From Hymenobacter sp. BRD128 (GTDB taxonomy: Bacteria > Bacteroidota > Bacteroidia > Cytophagales > Hymenobacteraceae): a stretch of 64,000 nucleotides of DNA. The notes beneath the pieces are model-generated. The model did not search any database. It was not told the origin of the DNA and saw nothing but the letters and a program-made list of their open reading frames with translations. This document shows, piece after piece, positions 8,324-16,121 of this stretch. The position numbers and the translations under genes are program-made. The stretch is from assembly GCF_013256625.1 (NCBI RefSeq), contig NZ_CP053908.1:2604001-2668000 (forward strand). Direction: 5' to 3'. Every line of letters starts with the position of its first letter. Within the stretch, counting starts at the first letter, position 1.

Positions 8324-9448
8324 CTAAGCGGCGGCTTGTTTTTCGCCCAGGTAGTTAATCATCAGCGCGGCAGCCTGGCGGGCGGCGTTGTGCTGGCCCA
8401 TCTTTTGGCGCAACTCGGCGTAGCCGGCTTTTTGCTTGGCAATGTACTCCTCGTCGGTGAGCAGACGCTTGAGTTCGTCAAGCAGGTTGCGGGCCGTGAA
8501 ATCGCCCTGGATGTATTCCTCCACCACCGTGCGGCCCACAATGAGGTTCACGAGCGAGATGTAAGGCACTTTAATCACCGCTTTGCCAATCATGTAGGTA
8601 AGGCCGCTGGTGCGGTAGCACACCACCTGCGGCACCCCGAACAGCGCCGTTTCGAGGGTGGCTGTGCCGCTGGTTACGAGCGCCGCGCTGGCCCGACTCA
8701 GCAGGTCGTAGGCCTGGTCAAATACGATTTTGATACCGTTGCGCTCAAAGTGGGCGTAGTACGCACGGTCGAGGTTGCTCACCCCGGCCACCACAAACTG
8801 GTACTCCTGAAAGGCGGGCAGCACGGCCAGCATCTCGTGCAGCATCTCCTCAATTTCTTGTTTGCGCGAGCCCGGCAGCACAGCAATGATTTTACGCTCG
8901 GGGTCGATGCCGTGCTGGGTCAGAAAACTAGGGTCGGGCCGAAAAGCCGCCACCTCGTCGGCCGTGGGGTTGCCGATGTAATCGACCTTATAGTCGAAGC
9001 GCTGGTAGAATTCAGACTCAAAAGGCAGGATGACGAACATCTTGTCTACCAAAGTTTTGATTTTTTCTACGCGGCTTTGGTTCCAGGCCCAGATTTTGGG
9101 CGAGATATAGTAAAACACCCGAATACCCTGCACCTTGGCCCAGGCCGCCATGCGCAGGTTGAACCCGCCGTAGTCTACCAGTATCAGCACATCGGGCCGG
9201 TAGCCCAGAATATCGGCCTGGCACTCTTTCAGATAACCGCGAAATTTGAGCAGGCTGGTAGCCGTTTCCCAGAAGCCCATCACGGCCAGGTCGCGGTAGT
9301 GGCGCACGAGGTGGCCGCCCTGGGCCTCCATCTGGTCGCCGCCCCAGTAGCGAAAATCCGCGCCGGGGTCCTGGTTTTTAAGCTCGTGCAGCAGGTGGGC
9401 GGCGTGGGTATCGCCGGAGCGCTCGCCGGCTATGAGGTAGTATTTCAT
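8324..9448 (-). CDS. lpxB: LpxB, lipid-A-disaccharide synthase
   Basis: A 374-residue GT19 glycosyltransferase that joins UDP-2,3-diacylglucosamine and lipid X at the cytoplasmic face of the inner membrane to make the lipid A disaccharide. It starts MKYYLIAGERSGDTHAA, matching the family opening (AGExSGDxHGA). It carries the family elements LPFESEFYQRF...YIGNP (residues ~130-155), LPGSRKQEIEEML (~190) and SGTATLETALFGVPQVVCYR (~290). Length is normal. An AT-rich repeat (9453-9545) lies directly upstream. Together with hldD and gmhA in this window it indicates heptosylated LPS. Confidence 0.95.
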   Translation of the reverse strand: MKYYLIAGERSGDTHAAHLLHELKNQDPGADFRYWGGDQMEAQGGHLVRHYRDLAVMGFWETATSLLKFRGYLKECQADILGYRPDVLILVDYGGFNLRMAAWAKVQGIRVFYYISPKIWAWNQSRVEKIKTLVDKMFVILPFESEFYQRFDYKVDYIGNPTADEVAAFRPDPSFLTQHGIDPERKIIAVLPGSRKQEIEEMLHEMLAVLPAFQEYQFVVAGVSNLDRAYYAHFERNGIKIVFDQAYDLLSRASAALVTSGTATLETALFGVPQVVCYRTSGLTYMIGKAVIKVPYISLVNLIVGRTVVEEYIQGDFTARNLLDELKRLLTDEEYIAKQKAGYAELRQKMGQHNAARQAAALMINYLGEKQAAA

Positions 9449-9452
9449 TTTT

Positions 9453-9545
9453 AATTATGAATTTGGAATTAGGAATTATGAATTGCTTATCAAGCCATAG
9501 CAGTAGCTGGCTCAATTCCTAATTCATAATTCTTCATTCATAATT
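9453..9545. repeat. AT-rich imperfect inverted repeat between queD and lpxB
   Basis: The left arm (9453-9485) and right arm (9513-9545) are near-inverse copies. Both are built from the words AATTATGAAT and GGAATTAGG/CCTAATTCC, around a 27-base spacer with normal composition. The arms are far richer in A+T than the surrounding coding DNA. It may be a remnant of a small mobile palindrome. It sits where the lpxB promoter would be. Confidence 0.65.
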
Positions 9546-9555
9546 GCCGAAGGGC

Positions 9556-9969
9556 CTAGCCGAAGTACTCCACCGCGTTGCGGGGCGTTTCGTAAATCTT
9601 GATGCAGTGCAGCTGAGCCGGGGTGATGGCCGGCAACTCGCGCTCCAGAATCTGCCAGAAAGCCACGGCCAGGTTTTCGGTGCTGGCCAGCTGGCCTTTC
9701 AGAAAAGGCACGTCGAGGTTGAGGTTTTTGTGGTCAACCTGGTCGGTGATGTGCGTGCGAATGAGGTCGCTGAGGGCCTTCAAATCGACGACGAAGCCGG
9801 TGTCGGGGTCGGGCTGGCCCTTCACGGTCACTATCATCTCGTAGTTGTGGCCGTGCCAGTTTTCGTTGGCGCAGGGGCCAAAAACCTCCGCGTTGCGCTC
9901 CGGGCTCCAGGCGGGGTTGTAGAGCTTGTGGGCGGCATTGAAGTGCTCGCGGCGGCTGACGTATAGCAT
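9556..9969 (-). CDS. queD: 6-carboxytetrahydropterin synthase QueD / 6-pyruvoyl-tetrahydropterin synthase family
   Basis: A 137-residue protein of the PTPS/QueD family, which converts dihydroneopterin triphosphate toward the queuosine precursor (or to 6-pyruvoyl-tetrahydropterin). Zinc-binding histidines appear in FNAAHKLY and WHGHNYEM. The catalytic cysteine is in GPCANENWHGHNY. DFVVD-type and DHKNLNLDVPF segments follow, and the C-terminal glutamate is in KIYETPRNAVEY. QueD is more likely than a biopterin enzyme because of bacterial context, but no other que gene lies in the window to prove it. Confidence 0.88.
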   Translation of the reverse strand: MLYVSRREHFNAAHKLYNPAWSPERNAEVFGPCANENWHGHNYEMIVTVKGQPDPDTGFVVDLKALSDLIRTHITDQVDHKNLNLDVPFLKGQLASTENLAVAFWQILERELPAITPAQLHCIKIYETPRNAVEYFG

Positions 9970-9970
9970 C

Positions 9971-10054
9971 TGATTGTTGATTGAGGATTATTGCTTATTC
10001 AGTTGACCGCAAGCCTTTGGCTAGCCACAATCAACCAGTAACAAGCAACAATCA
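9971..10054. repeat. Imperfect inverted repeat upstream of queD
   Basis: The left arm contains TGATTGTTGATTGAGG...TTGCTT and the right arm AATCAACCAGTAACAAGCAA...CAATCAAC. Both arms are built from repeated GTTGATTG units. It occupies the gap between the FecCD-type permease end (10052) and the queD start (9969). The word structure differs from the 9453-9545 element but the design is the same. Confidence 0.5.
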
Positions 10055-11054
10055 ACTTGTTTTCCGCAGCAAAGATACAAAAAACGGTACCCCCAGCAGG
10101 GCCGTGACCAAGCCCACCGGCAAGCCGGCCGGCGGGTAGAGCAGCCGGGCCAGCAAGTCGCAGGCCAGCAAAAAGCCCCCGCCCAGCACCGCGCAAAACG
10201 CTAGGTTGAGCCGCCCCGCCGTGCCCAGTAGCCCCCGCGTGAGGTGCGGCACCACCAGCCCCACAAAGCCCACCGGGCCGCAGAGCGCCACCACGCCCCC
10301 GTGAGCGCCGCCACCAGTACCAGCAGCAGCCAGCGCAGCCGCACCACCGGCAGGCCCAGCGCCTGCGCCCGCTCCTCGCCTAGCAGCAGTAGATTTAAGT
10401 CTTTCTGCAAGAAAACCAGCAGCCCCAGGCTGCCCGCCAGCACGGCGGCCGGGTAGCCCAGCACCGCCCAGCTAGCCCGCTCAAACGACCCGAACGCCCA
10501 GAACACCACCGCCTGCAAGTTGCCCTGGTCGGCTTTCAGAAACGTGATGAGCGAGCCCACAGCTGCCGCCAGCGCGCCCACCGCCACGCCGCCCAGCAGC
10601 AGCGGCGCCGGCAGCACCCGCCCCCGCCGCGAGCCGATGGCCACCACCAGCACCGTGGCCAGCAGCCCCCCCGCCAGCGCCGCCAGCGGCGGCAGATACA
10701 GCCCGCCCAGCGTGAGCGCCGGAAAAAACAAATACGCCACAATAGCCCCCAGCGACGCCCCGAGGCCGTACCCAGCAAGTACGGGTCGGCCAGCGGGTTC
10801 GTCACCAGCGTTTGGAGCAGGTAGCCGCTCAGCGCCAGGCTGGCCCCCGCCAGCCAGGCCAGCAGCAGGCGCGGCAGCCGCAGCTGCACCAGCACCAGCT
10901 GGGCGGGGTCGCCAGGGTCGTAGTGGCGCAGCGTCTTGAAAATAAAGGTATACTCGGTAACATACGAGCCCACCCGCAGCCCGAGCCCGAGCAGCAGCAG
11001 CGTGAGCAGCGTGCCCGCCAAAAGCCAGCGGCCGGGGTGCATAGCAGGCATCAT
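10052..11054 (-). CDS. FecCD/BtuC-family ABC transporter permease, interrupted by two frameshifts
   Basis: Three overlapping frames add up to one permease of about 334 residues, the usual length, with roughly ten membrane helices. Recognisable parts are LSGYLLQTLVTNPLADPYLLG (family GxxxQxxxxNPLAxPxxLG), QAVVFWAFGSFERASW, and near the end GPVGFVGLVVPHLTR. It would import an iron-siderophore, haem or cobalamin. The breaks are at C4 10758-10761 and C5 10296-10300 on the + strand; one extra base at each restores a continuous product. It starts exactly where the binding-protein gene stops (TAAATG), so the two are coupled. No ATPase gene is adjacent. Confidence 0.85.
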
Positions 11055-11945
11055 TTACTTACGTAAAAGGGCTTGCAGCTCGCGCACGGCCTCCACGACG
11101 CGCGGGCCAGGGCGCTGCAATAGGTTGGGCGTGGTGGCGTATACACGGCGGGCCAGGTAGGCGCGGGTGCGGCGCAGCTCGGGATTGTTTTTGAAAAACG
11201 TGCTGTCCAGCTTGCCGAAGCGGCCGCCCAGCACCACCTCCGGGTTCAGCTTTAAAATATACTCGCGCGTCAGGGCCGGAAAAGGCTGCGGAAAAGTATC
11301 GCGCACCGCATTCTGGCCGCCCGCTAGCCTTATCTCATCGGTACATAGGGTATTCTGCCCGTACACATAGATGGGGTCGGCCGAGGCCAGGGCCAGCACG
11401 GTGGGCGCGGCTCCGGCCGGCCGGGGCGGGCTAGCCAGCTGGTCGAGCTGCTTTTGCAGCGAGTCGGTGAGGTGCCGGGCCGGCGCCGGGCAGCCCAGCA
11501 GCCGGCCCACGTCGTTGATGCCGCGCAGCACATCGGCTACACGCCGGTACTTCTGGTAATAAACCGGAATGCCCAGCTGGCCCAGGCGGGCCGCCGCGTC
11601 GGGCGGCGTCATGCCTTCGATGGTGAAGACCACGTCGGGACGCAGGGCCACGAGGCGCTCCAAATCGAGCGGATAAGAGTTTACCAAAGGCTTGCGCAAC
11701 GCAGCCGCCGGGTAGTCGTCGGCCTGGGTGCGGGCAATAATGGTGGCCGTGTCGGCCACGGCAAATAGTATTTCGGTGAGGCTGGGGGCCAGCGCCAGCA
11801 CCCGGCGTGGGTGGGCGGGCAGCGTGAGGGGGCGGCCCAGGTCGTCGTGCACCCGCACGGTAGCGGCCGGGCTAGCCGACTTATTTTCGGGTTGGCAGGC
11901 CCCCAACCCAAGCAGCCCGAGCGATAGGTAGAGCGAAGCGCGCAT
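11055..11945 (-). CDS. Periplasmic binding lipoprotein of a FecCD-type ABC importer (BtuF/FecB-like)
   Basis: A 296-residue class III substrate-binding protein. The N-terminus is a lipoprotein signal (hydrophobic stretch then LGLGAC, predicted lipidated Cys at ~17). The mature domain begins VRVHDDLGRPLTLPAHPRRVLALAPSLTEIL, characteristic of the BtuF/FhuD/FecB fold, and ends with a helix containing GPRVVEAVRELQ. It captures a metal chelate or corrinoid and delivers it to the permease encoded directly downstream. A perfect TACCTTTG (-7-like) lies at 11951-11958, a few bases before the ATG, which would give a very short leader, but I see no -33 element. Confidence 0.9.
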   Translation of the reverse strand: MRASLYLSLGLLGLGACQPENKSASPAATVRVHDDLGRPLTLPAHPRRVLALAPSLTEILFAVADTATIIARTQADDYPAAALRKPLVNSYPLDLERLVALRPDVVFTIEGMTPPDAAARLGQLGIPVYYQKYRRVADVLRGINDVGRLLGCPAPARHLTDSLQKQLDQLASPPRPAGAAPTVLALASADPIYVYGQNTLCTDEIRLAGGQNAVRDTFPQPFPALTREYILKLNPEVVLGGRFGKLDSTFFKNNPELRRTRAYLARRVYATTPNLLQRPGPRVVEAVRELQALLRK

Positions 11946-12015
11946 GGCCGCAAAGGTAGGCGGCGGCCCCAGCGCCGGCGGCCCTTGCTACCTTTAGGGC
12001 CTAATTCTCCTCGAT

Positions 12016-12984
12016 ATGATAGTCGTCACCGGCGCCGCCGGCTTCATCGCCAGCTGCTTAGTCTCCCGCCTCAACGCTGCTAATTTTAACGACCTCGTAG
12101 TAGTCGACAATTTTGCCATTGAGAAAAAGCTGCCCAATATTCAAGGCAAAAAGCTGCGCGAGTACGTCGACCGCGAGGAGTTTTTCCCGTGGCTCGACGC
12201 CCACCACGAGCAGGTCGAATTCGTCTTTCATCTCGGTGCCCGCACCGACACCACCGAGCAGGACCCCGCCATCTTCGACCTGCTCAACCTCAACTACAGC
12301 AAGCAGATGTGGCAAGCCTGCGTGCGCTACAACCTGCCGCTGGTGTACGCCAGCAGCGGCGCCACCTACGGCGACGGCCGCCTCGGCTACTCCGACCAGG
12401 ACGATGCCCTGCCCTACCAGCTGCGCCCGCTCAACCCCTACGGCGACTCCAAAAACGACTTCGACAAGTGGGCCCTGGCCCAGGAAGAAAAGCCCTATTT
12501 CTGGGCCGGCCTCAAGTTTTTCAACGTCTACGGCCCCAACGAGTACCACAAGGGCCGCATGGCCTCGGTTATCCTGCACGCCTTTCGCCAGATTCGCGAG
12601 AATGGCAGCATGCAGCTCTTCCGCTCGCACAACCCCGAGTACGTGGACGGCGGCCAGATGCGCGACTTCGTGTACGTGAAGGACGTGGTGGAAGTGTGCT
12701 ATTTCCTACTGCACCACCGCACCCATCCGGGCCTCTACAACCTCGGCACCGGCCAGGCCCGCACCTTCATGGACCTCGCCCTCAACACCTTCGCCGCGAT
12801 GGGCCAGCCGGCCGACATCCGCTTCCGCGACACGCCCGAGGACATCCGCGACACTTACCAGTACTTCACCGAGGCCGACATGCGCAAGCTGCGCAGCATC
12901 GGCTACGACCGGCCGTTTGCCTCGCTGGAGGAAGGTATTCGGGATTACGTGCAGGGGTATTTGGTCGAGGGCGCTTATTACTAG
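12016..12984 (+). CDS. hldD: HldD, ADP-L-glycero-D-manno-heptose 6-epimerase
   Basis: A 322-residue extended-SDR epimerase, the last step in making ADP-L,D-heptose for the LPS core. The N-terminal NAD(P) site is TGAAGFIAS. DNF...KLPNIQGKK follows, typical of HldD. The catalytic part reads YASSGATYGDG and NPYGDSKNDFDKW (YxxxK), and FFNVYGPNEYHKGRMASV is the substrate region. Normal length. It is divergent from the binding-protein gene with a 70-bp gap. The gene has no internal CTAG, unlike most neighbours. gmhA at 31119-31697 supplies an earlier step. Confidence 0.94.
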   Translation: MIVVTGAAGFIASCLVSRLNAANFNDLVVVDNFAIEKKLPNIQGKKLREYVDREEFFPWLDAHHEQVEFVFHLGARTDTTEQDPAIFDLLNLNYSKQMWQACVRYNLPLVYASSGATYGDGRLGYSDQDDALPYQLRPLNPYGDSKNDFDKWALAQEEKPYFWAGLKFFNVYGPNEYHKGRMASVILHAFRQIRENGSMQLFRSHNPEYVDGGQMRDFVYVKDVVEVCYFLLHHRTHPGLYNLGTGQARTFMDLALNTFAAMGQPADIRFRDTPEDIRDTYQYFTEADMRKLRSIGYDRPFASLEEGIRDYVQGYLVEGAYY

Positions 12985-13029
12985 TACTCGAGCACTAGTA
13001 CGAGTCACGCTGCGCTAAACTCGCGCTAG

Positions 13030-13359
13030 CTAAAGTACATCTGAGAACAGAATACGGATTATTCCATTCATGGTTGTATAGGGTACGGTCGCATTACGCA
13101 GACCTTCCTCAATTTGCACCAAGCTGTCTATTTGCTTAGGATGACCAAGACGCCCTATGTGTTCTGTAACGATAGGATTTATTTCCACCCACTGTATCTG
13201 ACGAATAGGCCAAGGGCCTTGGCCGCCCGTTTCAATGTAGCCAGAAGTTGGAATTATAATCCAATTATTCCAGCCTTCGGGTGCGAACTAACCTTTTACT
13301 TTCATCCTAACCTCGCACTTAGTAGTCTGAATAACGTCAACGAAAGCTCGAATATCCAT
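13030..13359 (-). pseudogene. Small immunity-like protein gene broken by an in-frame TAG
   Basis: The minus-strand frame from ATG 13359 reads 23 codons, then TAG at 13288-13290, and continues for 85 clean codons to TAG at 13030. The downstream part is protein-like: APEGWNNWIIIPTSGYIETG, then RQIQWVEINPI and HIGRLGHPKQIDSL. Its style resembles small (~100 aa) soluble immunity-type proteins linked to polymorphic toxins, though I cannot name a family. Base composition is clearly more A+T-rich than neighbours, suggesting acquisition. Either a nonsense mutation or a base error turned a sense codon into TAG. Confidence 0.6.
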
Positions 13360-13371
13360 TGCTGTAAAAGT

Positions 13372-13404
13372 AAAAGAGGCGTCAGTTACGACGCCTCTTT
13401 TTTA
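13372..13404. terminator. Intrinsic terminator after the S41 protease gene
   Basis: A 12-bp stem, AAAAGAGGCGTC (13372-13383) with its complement (13390-13401), around a 6-base loop. A/T runs on both sides make it usable in both directions. It touches the stop codon of the protease gene (13402-13404, minus strand). Confidence 0.8.
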
Positions 13405-15096
13405 TTTCGTTCCCGCCGACTTGCGCGCACTCGCCGCCTGCCCACCGGGCTTCAGCAGTGCGGCGTAGCGGTTGGGGTCATTGAGCACCGCAATGGCCGC
13501 TTGGATATTCAGGTCGTCGTCGAAGCCCGCTTCGGTGCGGCCCTTCTCGTAATAGTAGCGCGAGGCGATTTCCTCCTCCAGCAACTCCCGGATTTCGGGC
13601 TTGAAGCGCTGCAAGTCGTTGGTTTTGTTGGCGGCTACCTTGCGCTTGATGGCGTCGAGTTCGGGCTTCACGTCGTCGTAGTGCTTTTCCTCCTTCACCT
13701 TTTTGGTGAGGTCGGTGAGCACGCGCTCGGCATCGGTGCTGTAGGCCATGCTCTTGCCTTGCAGATACATCACAAACTTCTGGTACTCAGCATCCGACAG
13801 CTTAAAGTCGCGGGCCGGCGCGATAGTAGTGTGCTCGGCATGGTAGCGGGTAGCGTAGTCAAAGAGGTAGCTCTTCTGAATGAGCACCCGGGTGATATCG
13901 GCGATTTCGCGGTCCTGCACGTCGATATCGGGCGCCACGCCGCCGCCATCGTACACCGTGCGGCCAGCCTGGGTCTTAAACGCCGTGCGCAGCGAGTCCG
14001 GAAATTTGCTCAGCGCGCCATCGTCGGCGCGGTGCGAATAGTCGATTTCCTGAATGCAGCGCCCGCTTGGGATGTAATACTTGGCCGTGGTCACTTTCAG
14101 CTGCGAGTTGTAGCTCAGTGGCCTAGTAGCCTGCACGAGGCCCTTACCGAAGGTGCGCTCGCCCACCAGCACGGCACGGTCGTAGTCTTGCAGCACGCCC
14201 GACACGATTTCCGAAGCCGAGGCCGAGCGGTTGCTCGTTATCACGGCAATCGGCATCTGCGTATCGAGCGGCACATCGAGCGCCTTGTAGGTCTTGTTCC
14301 ACTCCGTCACCTTGCCCTTGGTGCTCACCACGTCCAGGCCCTTGTCTACAAACAAGTTGGAAATGTTTACCGCCTCATTGAGCAGGCCGCCGGGGTTGTC
14401 GCGAATATCAAACACAATTTTCTTCGCGCCTTTTTCTTTAAGCTTTACTACCGCGTTGCGCACCTCGCGGCCCGCATCCATCGTGAAGCCCCCTAGCTGA
14501 AAGTAGCCAATGTCGTTGGTGAGCATGCCGTAGTAGCGCACGTTATCTACCTGGATGCGGTCGCGGGTCACCTCAATTTCGACCGGCTTATCCTGGCCAT
14601 AGCGCGTCACCATCAGCTTCACTACCGAGTTGGCCTGGCCCCGCAGCAGTTTGTTGATATCGGAGCTGGATTTCTTGTCAACATTTATGCTGTTGACCGT
14701 CAGTATTTCATCGCCGGGCAGGAGACCAGCTTTCTGAGCCGGGTAGCCTTCGTAGGCGCTCTGCACCACAAACTTGCCATTGCGCTTGGCTACCTCGATG
14801 CCAATGCCGCCATACTGCCCCGTGGTAAGCGTGCGAAAGTCCTCGATGTCGTCTTCCGGAATATAGTTGGTATAGGGGTCCAGCGACTTCAACATACCGT
14901 CGATGCCCGTTTTCACCAGCTTACCGGGCGTAATCTCGTCCACGTAGTACGTGTTCACCTCCTTGAATAAGGTGGCGAAAATGTCGAGGTTCTTAGCAAT
15001 CTCAAAGTACCGGTCACTGTCGGACGCCGCCCGGAAACTGACCAGACCGAGCGCACCAAGACCGAGGGTAGCGAGTAATTTTTTACGGATTGTCAT
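13402..15096 (-). CDS. C-terminal processing peptidase, S41 family (CtpA/Prc-like)
   Basis: A 564-residue protease. The start at 15096 (MTIRKKLLATLGLGALGL...) is preferred over the longer frame from 15174 because it begins with an uncleaved or cleavable N-terminal membrane signal. A PDZ domain follows at about residues 80-160 (GIGIEV...PAQKAGLLPGDEI). The catalytic serine is in NRSASASEIVSG and the lysine in GERTFGKGLVQ, the Ser-Lys dyad of S41. The C-terminal ~170 residues are charged and helical. These periplasmic enzymes trim C-termini of envelope proteins. It is followed by a terminator. Confidence 0.92.
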   Translation of the reverse strand: MTIRKKLLATLGLGALGLVSFRAASDSDRYFEIAKNLDIFATLFKEVNTYYVDEITPGKLVKTGIDGMLKSLDPYTNYIPEDDIEDFRTLTTGQYGGIGIEVAKRNGKFVVQSAYEGYPAQKAGLLPGDEILTVNSINVDKKSSSDINKLLRGQANSVVKLMVTRYGQDKPVEIEVTRDRIQVDNVRYYGMLTNDIGYFQLGGFTMDAGREVRNAVVKLKEKGAKKIVFDIRDNPGGLLNEAVNISNLFVDKGLDVVSTKGKVTEWNKTYKALDVPLDTQMPIAVITSNRSASASEIVSGVLQDYDRAVLVGERTFGKGLVQATRPLSYNSQLKVTTAKYYIPSGRCIQEIDYSHRADDGALSKFPDSLRTAFKTQAGRTVYDGGGVAPDIDVQDREIADITRVLIQKSYLFDYATRYHAEHTTIAPARDFKLSDAEYQKFVMYLQGKSMAYSTDAERVLTDLTKKVKEEKHYDDVKPELDAIKRKVAANKTNDLQRFKPEIRELLEEEIASRYYYEKGRTEAGFDDDLNIQAAIAVLNDPNRYAALLKPGGQAASARKSAGTK

Positions 15097-15211
15097 CGGG
15101 CAAATGAATAGCTGGGCACCGCAAAGTCGTTGGCACTCCGCGAGGCTAGCCGCCCCTACCCTGCCAAACGCCACCCTGCGCGCCCGTATACTGGCGTGAA
15201 GATAATCGAAA

Positions 15212-15649
15212 CTACGGCGCGGGTTGCACCATAGATTCTGCCAGCAAACGATTCAACCCAGAAATTAATTTTTTTTCGACCAGCGCCAGCGCGCTTTTTT
15301 CCTTGCCGGTGTACAAAATACCTAAAACCGCCACCGGATGGCCGTTTTCGGCTTCGGTAAGGCGGTATTTATTAAGGCGATAGGCTTCGCGCACGAGGCG
15401 CTTAAGGCGGTTACGGTCTACGGCCCGCTTGAAGGCCCGCTTGGGCACCGTGATGAGCACCTGGGGCGGGGCCGTGGTGCGGGCCGGCGCCGCCACCCAG
15501 GTAAGGCGCAGCGGATACACCCCCAGCGAAGGATTTTGCCGGCTAAAAAGCTTTTCAATCAGCTTCTTGCTGCACAGGTGCTCGGCCTTGGGAAAGGTAT
15601 AGCTTCGGTTGGCGGGCGATGGGGGACTGGCAGCGGGTAGCTCGTTCAC
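15212..15649 (-). CDS. rnpA: RnpA, ribonuclease P protein component
   Basis: A 145-residue basic protein that binds the RNase P RNA and helps mature tRNA 5' ends. The diagnostic RNR segment is present: PKRAFKRAVDRNRLKRLVREAYR (about residues 70-92, quoted in part). The N-terminus has TFPKAEHLCSKKLIEKLFS, the usual substrate-binding helix. It lies 128 bp downstream of rpmH on the same strand, the classic rpmH-rnpA order. Confidence 0.93.
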   Translation of the reverse strand: MNELPAASPPSPANRSYTFPKAEHLCSKKLIEKLFSRQNPSLGVYPLRLTWVAAPARTTAPPQVLITVPKRAFKRAVDRNRLKRLVREAYRLNKYRLTEAENGHPVAVLGILYTGKEKSALALVEKKLISGLNRLLAESMVQPAP

Positions 15650-15665
15650 GATAAAAGAAATAGCG

Positions 15666-15736
15666 AAGCCGCATTGTAGCGGCAGTTATTTCTGGCCAGG
15701 CCAGCAAATTACCTACCCCAACAATGCGGCTACCTG
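15666..15736. repeat. Inverted repeat between rpmH and rnpA
   Basis: AGCCGCATTGT near 15667 is repeated in inverse form as ACAATGCGGCT near 15721-15731, with about 45 bases between. It lies inside the presumed rpmH-rnpA transcript and could form a processing or attenuation stem. The evidence is the sequence match only. Confidence 0.4.
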
Positions 15737-15777
15737 CTAGCAAAGAGCCATCAGCTAGGCGCTAACAGCCTGCAAGA

Positions 15778-15936
15778 CTAGCGCTTGTGACGGCCTTCGT
15801 CCGATACGGTGAGGCGCTTGCGGCCTTTGGCGCGGCGACGGGCCAGTACGTTGCGGCCGTTGGCAGTTTCCATACGGTTGCGGAAACCGTGCTTGTTGCG
15901 GCGCTTGCGCTGCGAGGGTTGATAGGTACGTTTCAT
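15778..15936 (-). CDS. rpmH: Large ribosomal subunit protein bL34
   Basis: A 52-residue highly basic [21 protein letters not shown]... through [20 protein letters not shown] to a slightly extended C-terminus ending EGRHKR. This is the unmistakable L34 sequence, a structural protein of the 50S subunit. ATG at 15936, TAG at 15778. It is preceded by a well-formed Bacteroidota promoter (15964-15994) and followed by rnpA. Confidence 0.97.
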   Translation of the reverse strand: MKRTYQPSQRKRRNKHGFRNRMETANGRNVLARRRAKGRKRLTVSDEGRHKR

Positions 15937-15963
15937 GTCCGGTCAAATTGCGAGTTGGGCCGG

Positions 15964-15994
15964 CAAAGGTACGGATTTGGATTTACAATAGCAA
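15964..15994 (-). promoter_or_regulatory. Bacteroidota-type promoter of rpmH
   Basis: On the minus strand, TTG (15992-15994) is followed after 20 bases by TACCTTTG (15964-15971). This matches the Bacteroidota housekeeping consensus TTG-N17-23-TAnnTTTG. Transcription would start about 20 bases before the rpmH ATG. Confidence 0.75.
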
Positions 15995-16121
15995 GCAGCC
16001 CGCCGGATAATGACGCGCCCGGCTCGGCCTGTAGCAGTAGGATGGGCTTTCTGCGTAGAGAATACGCCCGGGTATGACCTGCTAGGGCTAGTTTTACTCG
16101 TTGCTTTCGTTGCCGCCGCCC

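Noticed and set aside
8315-9454. 379-codon plus-strand ORF opposite lpxB
   Set aside because: lpxB has all family motifs on the other strand, and the plus frame shows no domain.
13114-14496. Long plus-strand ORF (460 codons) overlapping the S41 protease gene
   Set aside because: It lies antisense to a gene with complete catalytic motifs, and its translation is rich in His/Val/Gly/Arg without domain features. Long antisense frames are expected in GC-rich genes with strong third-position bias.
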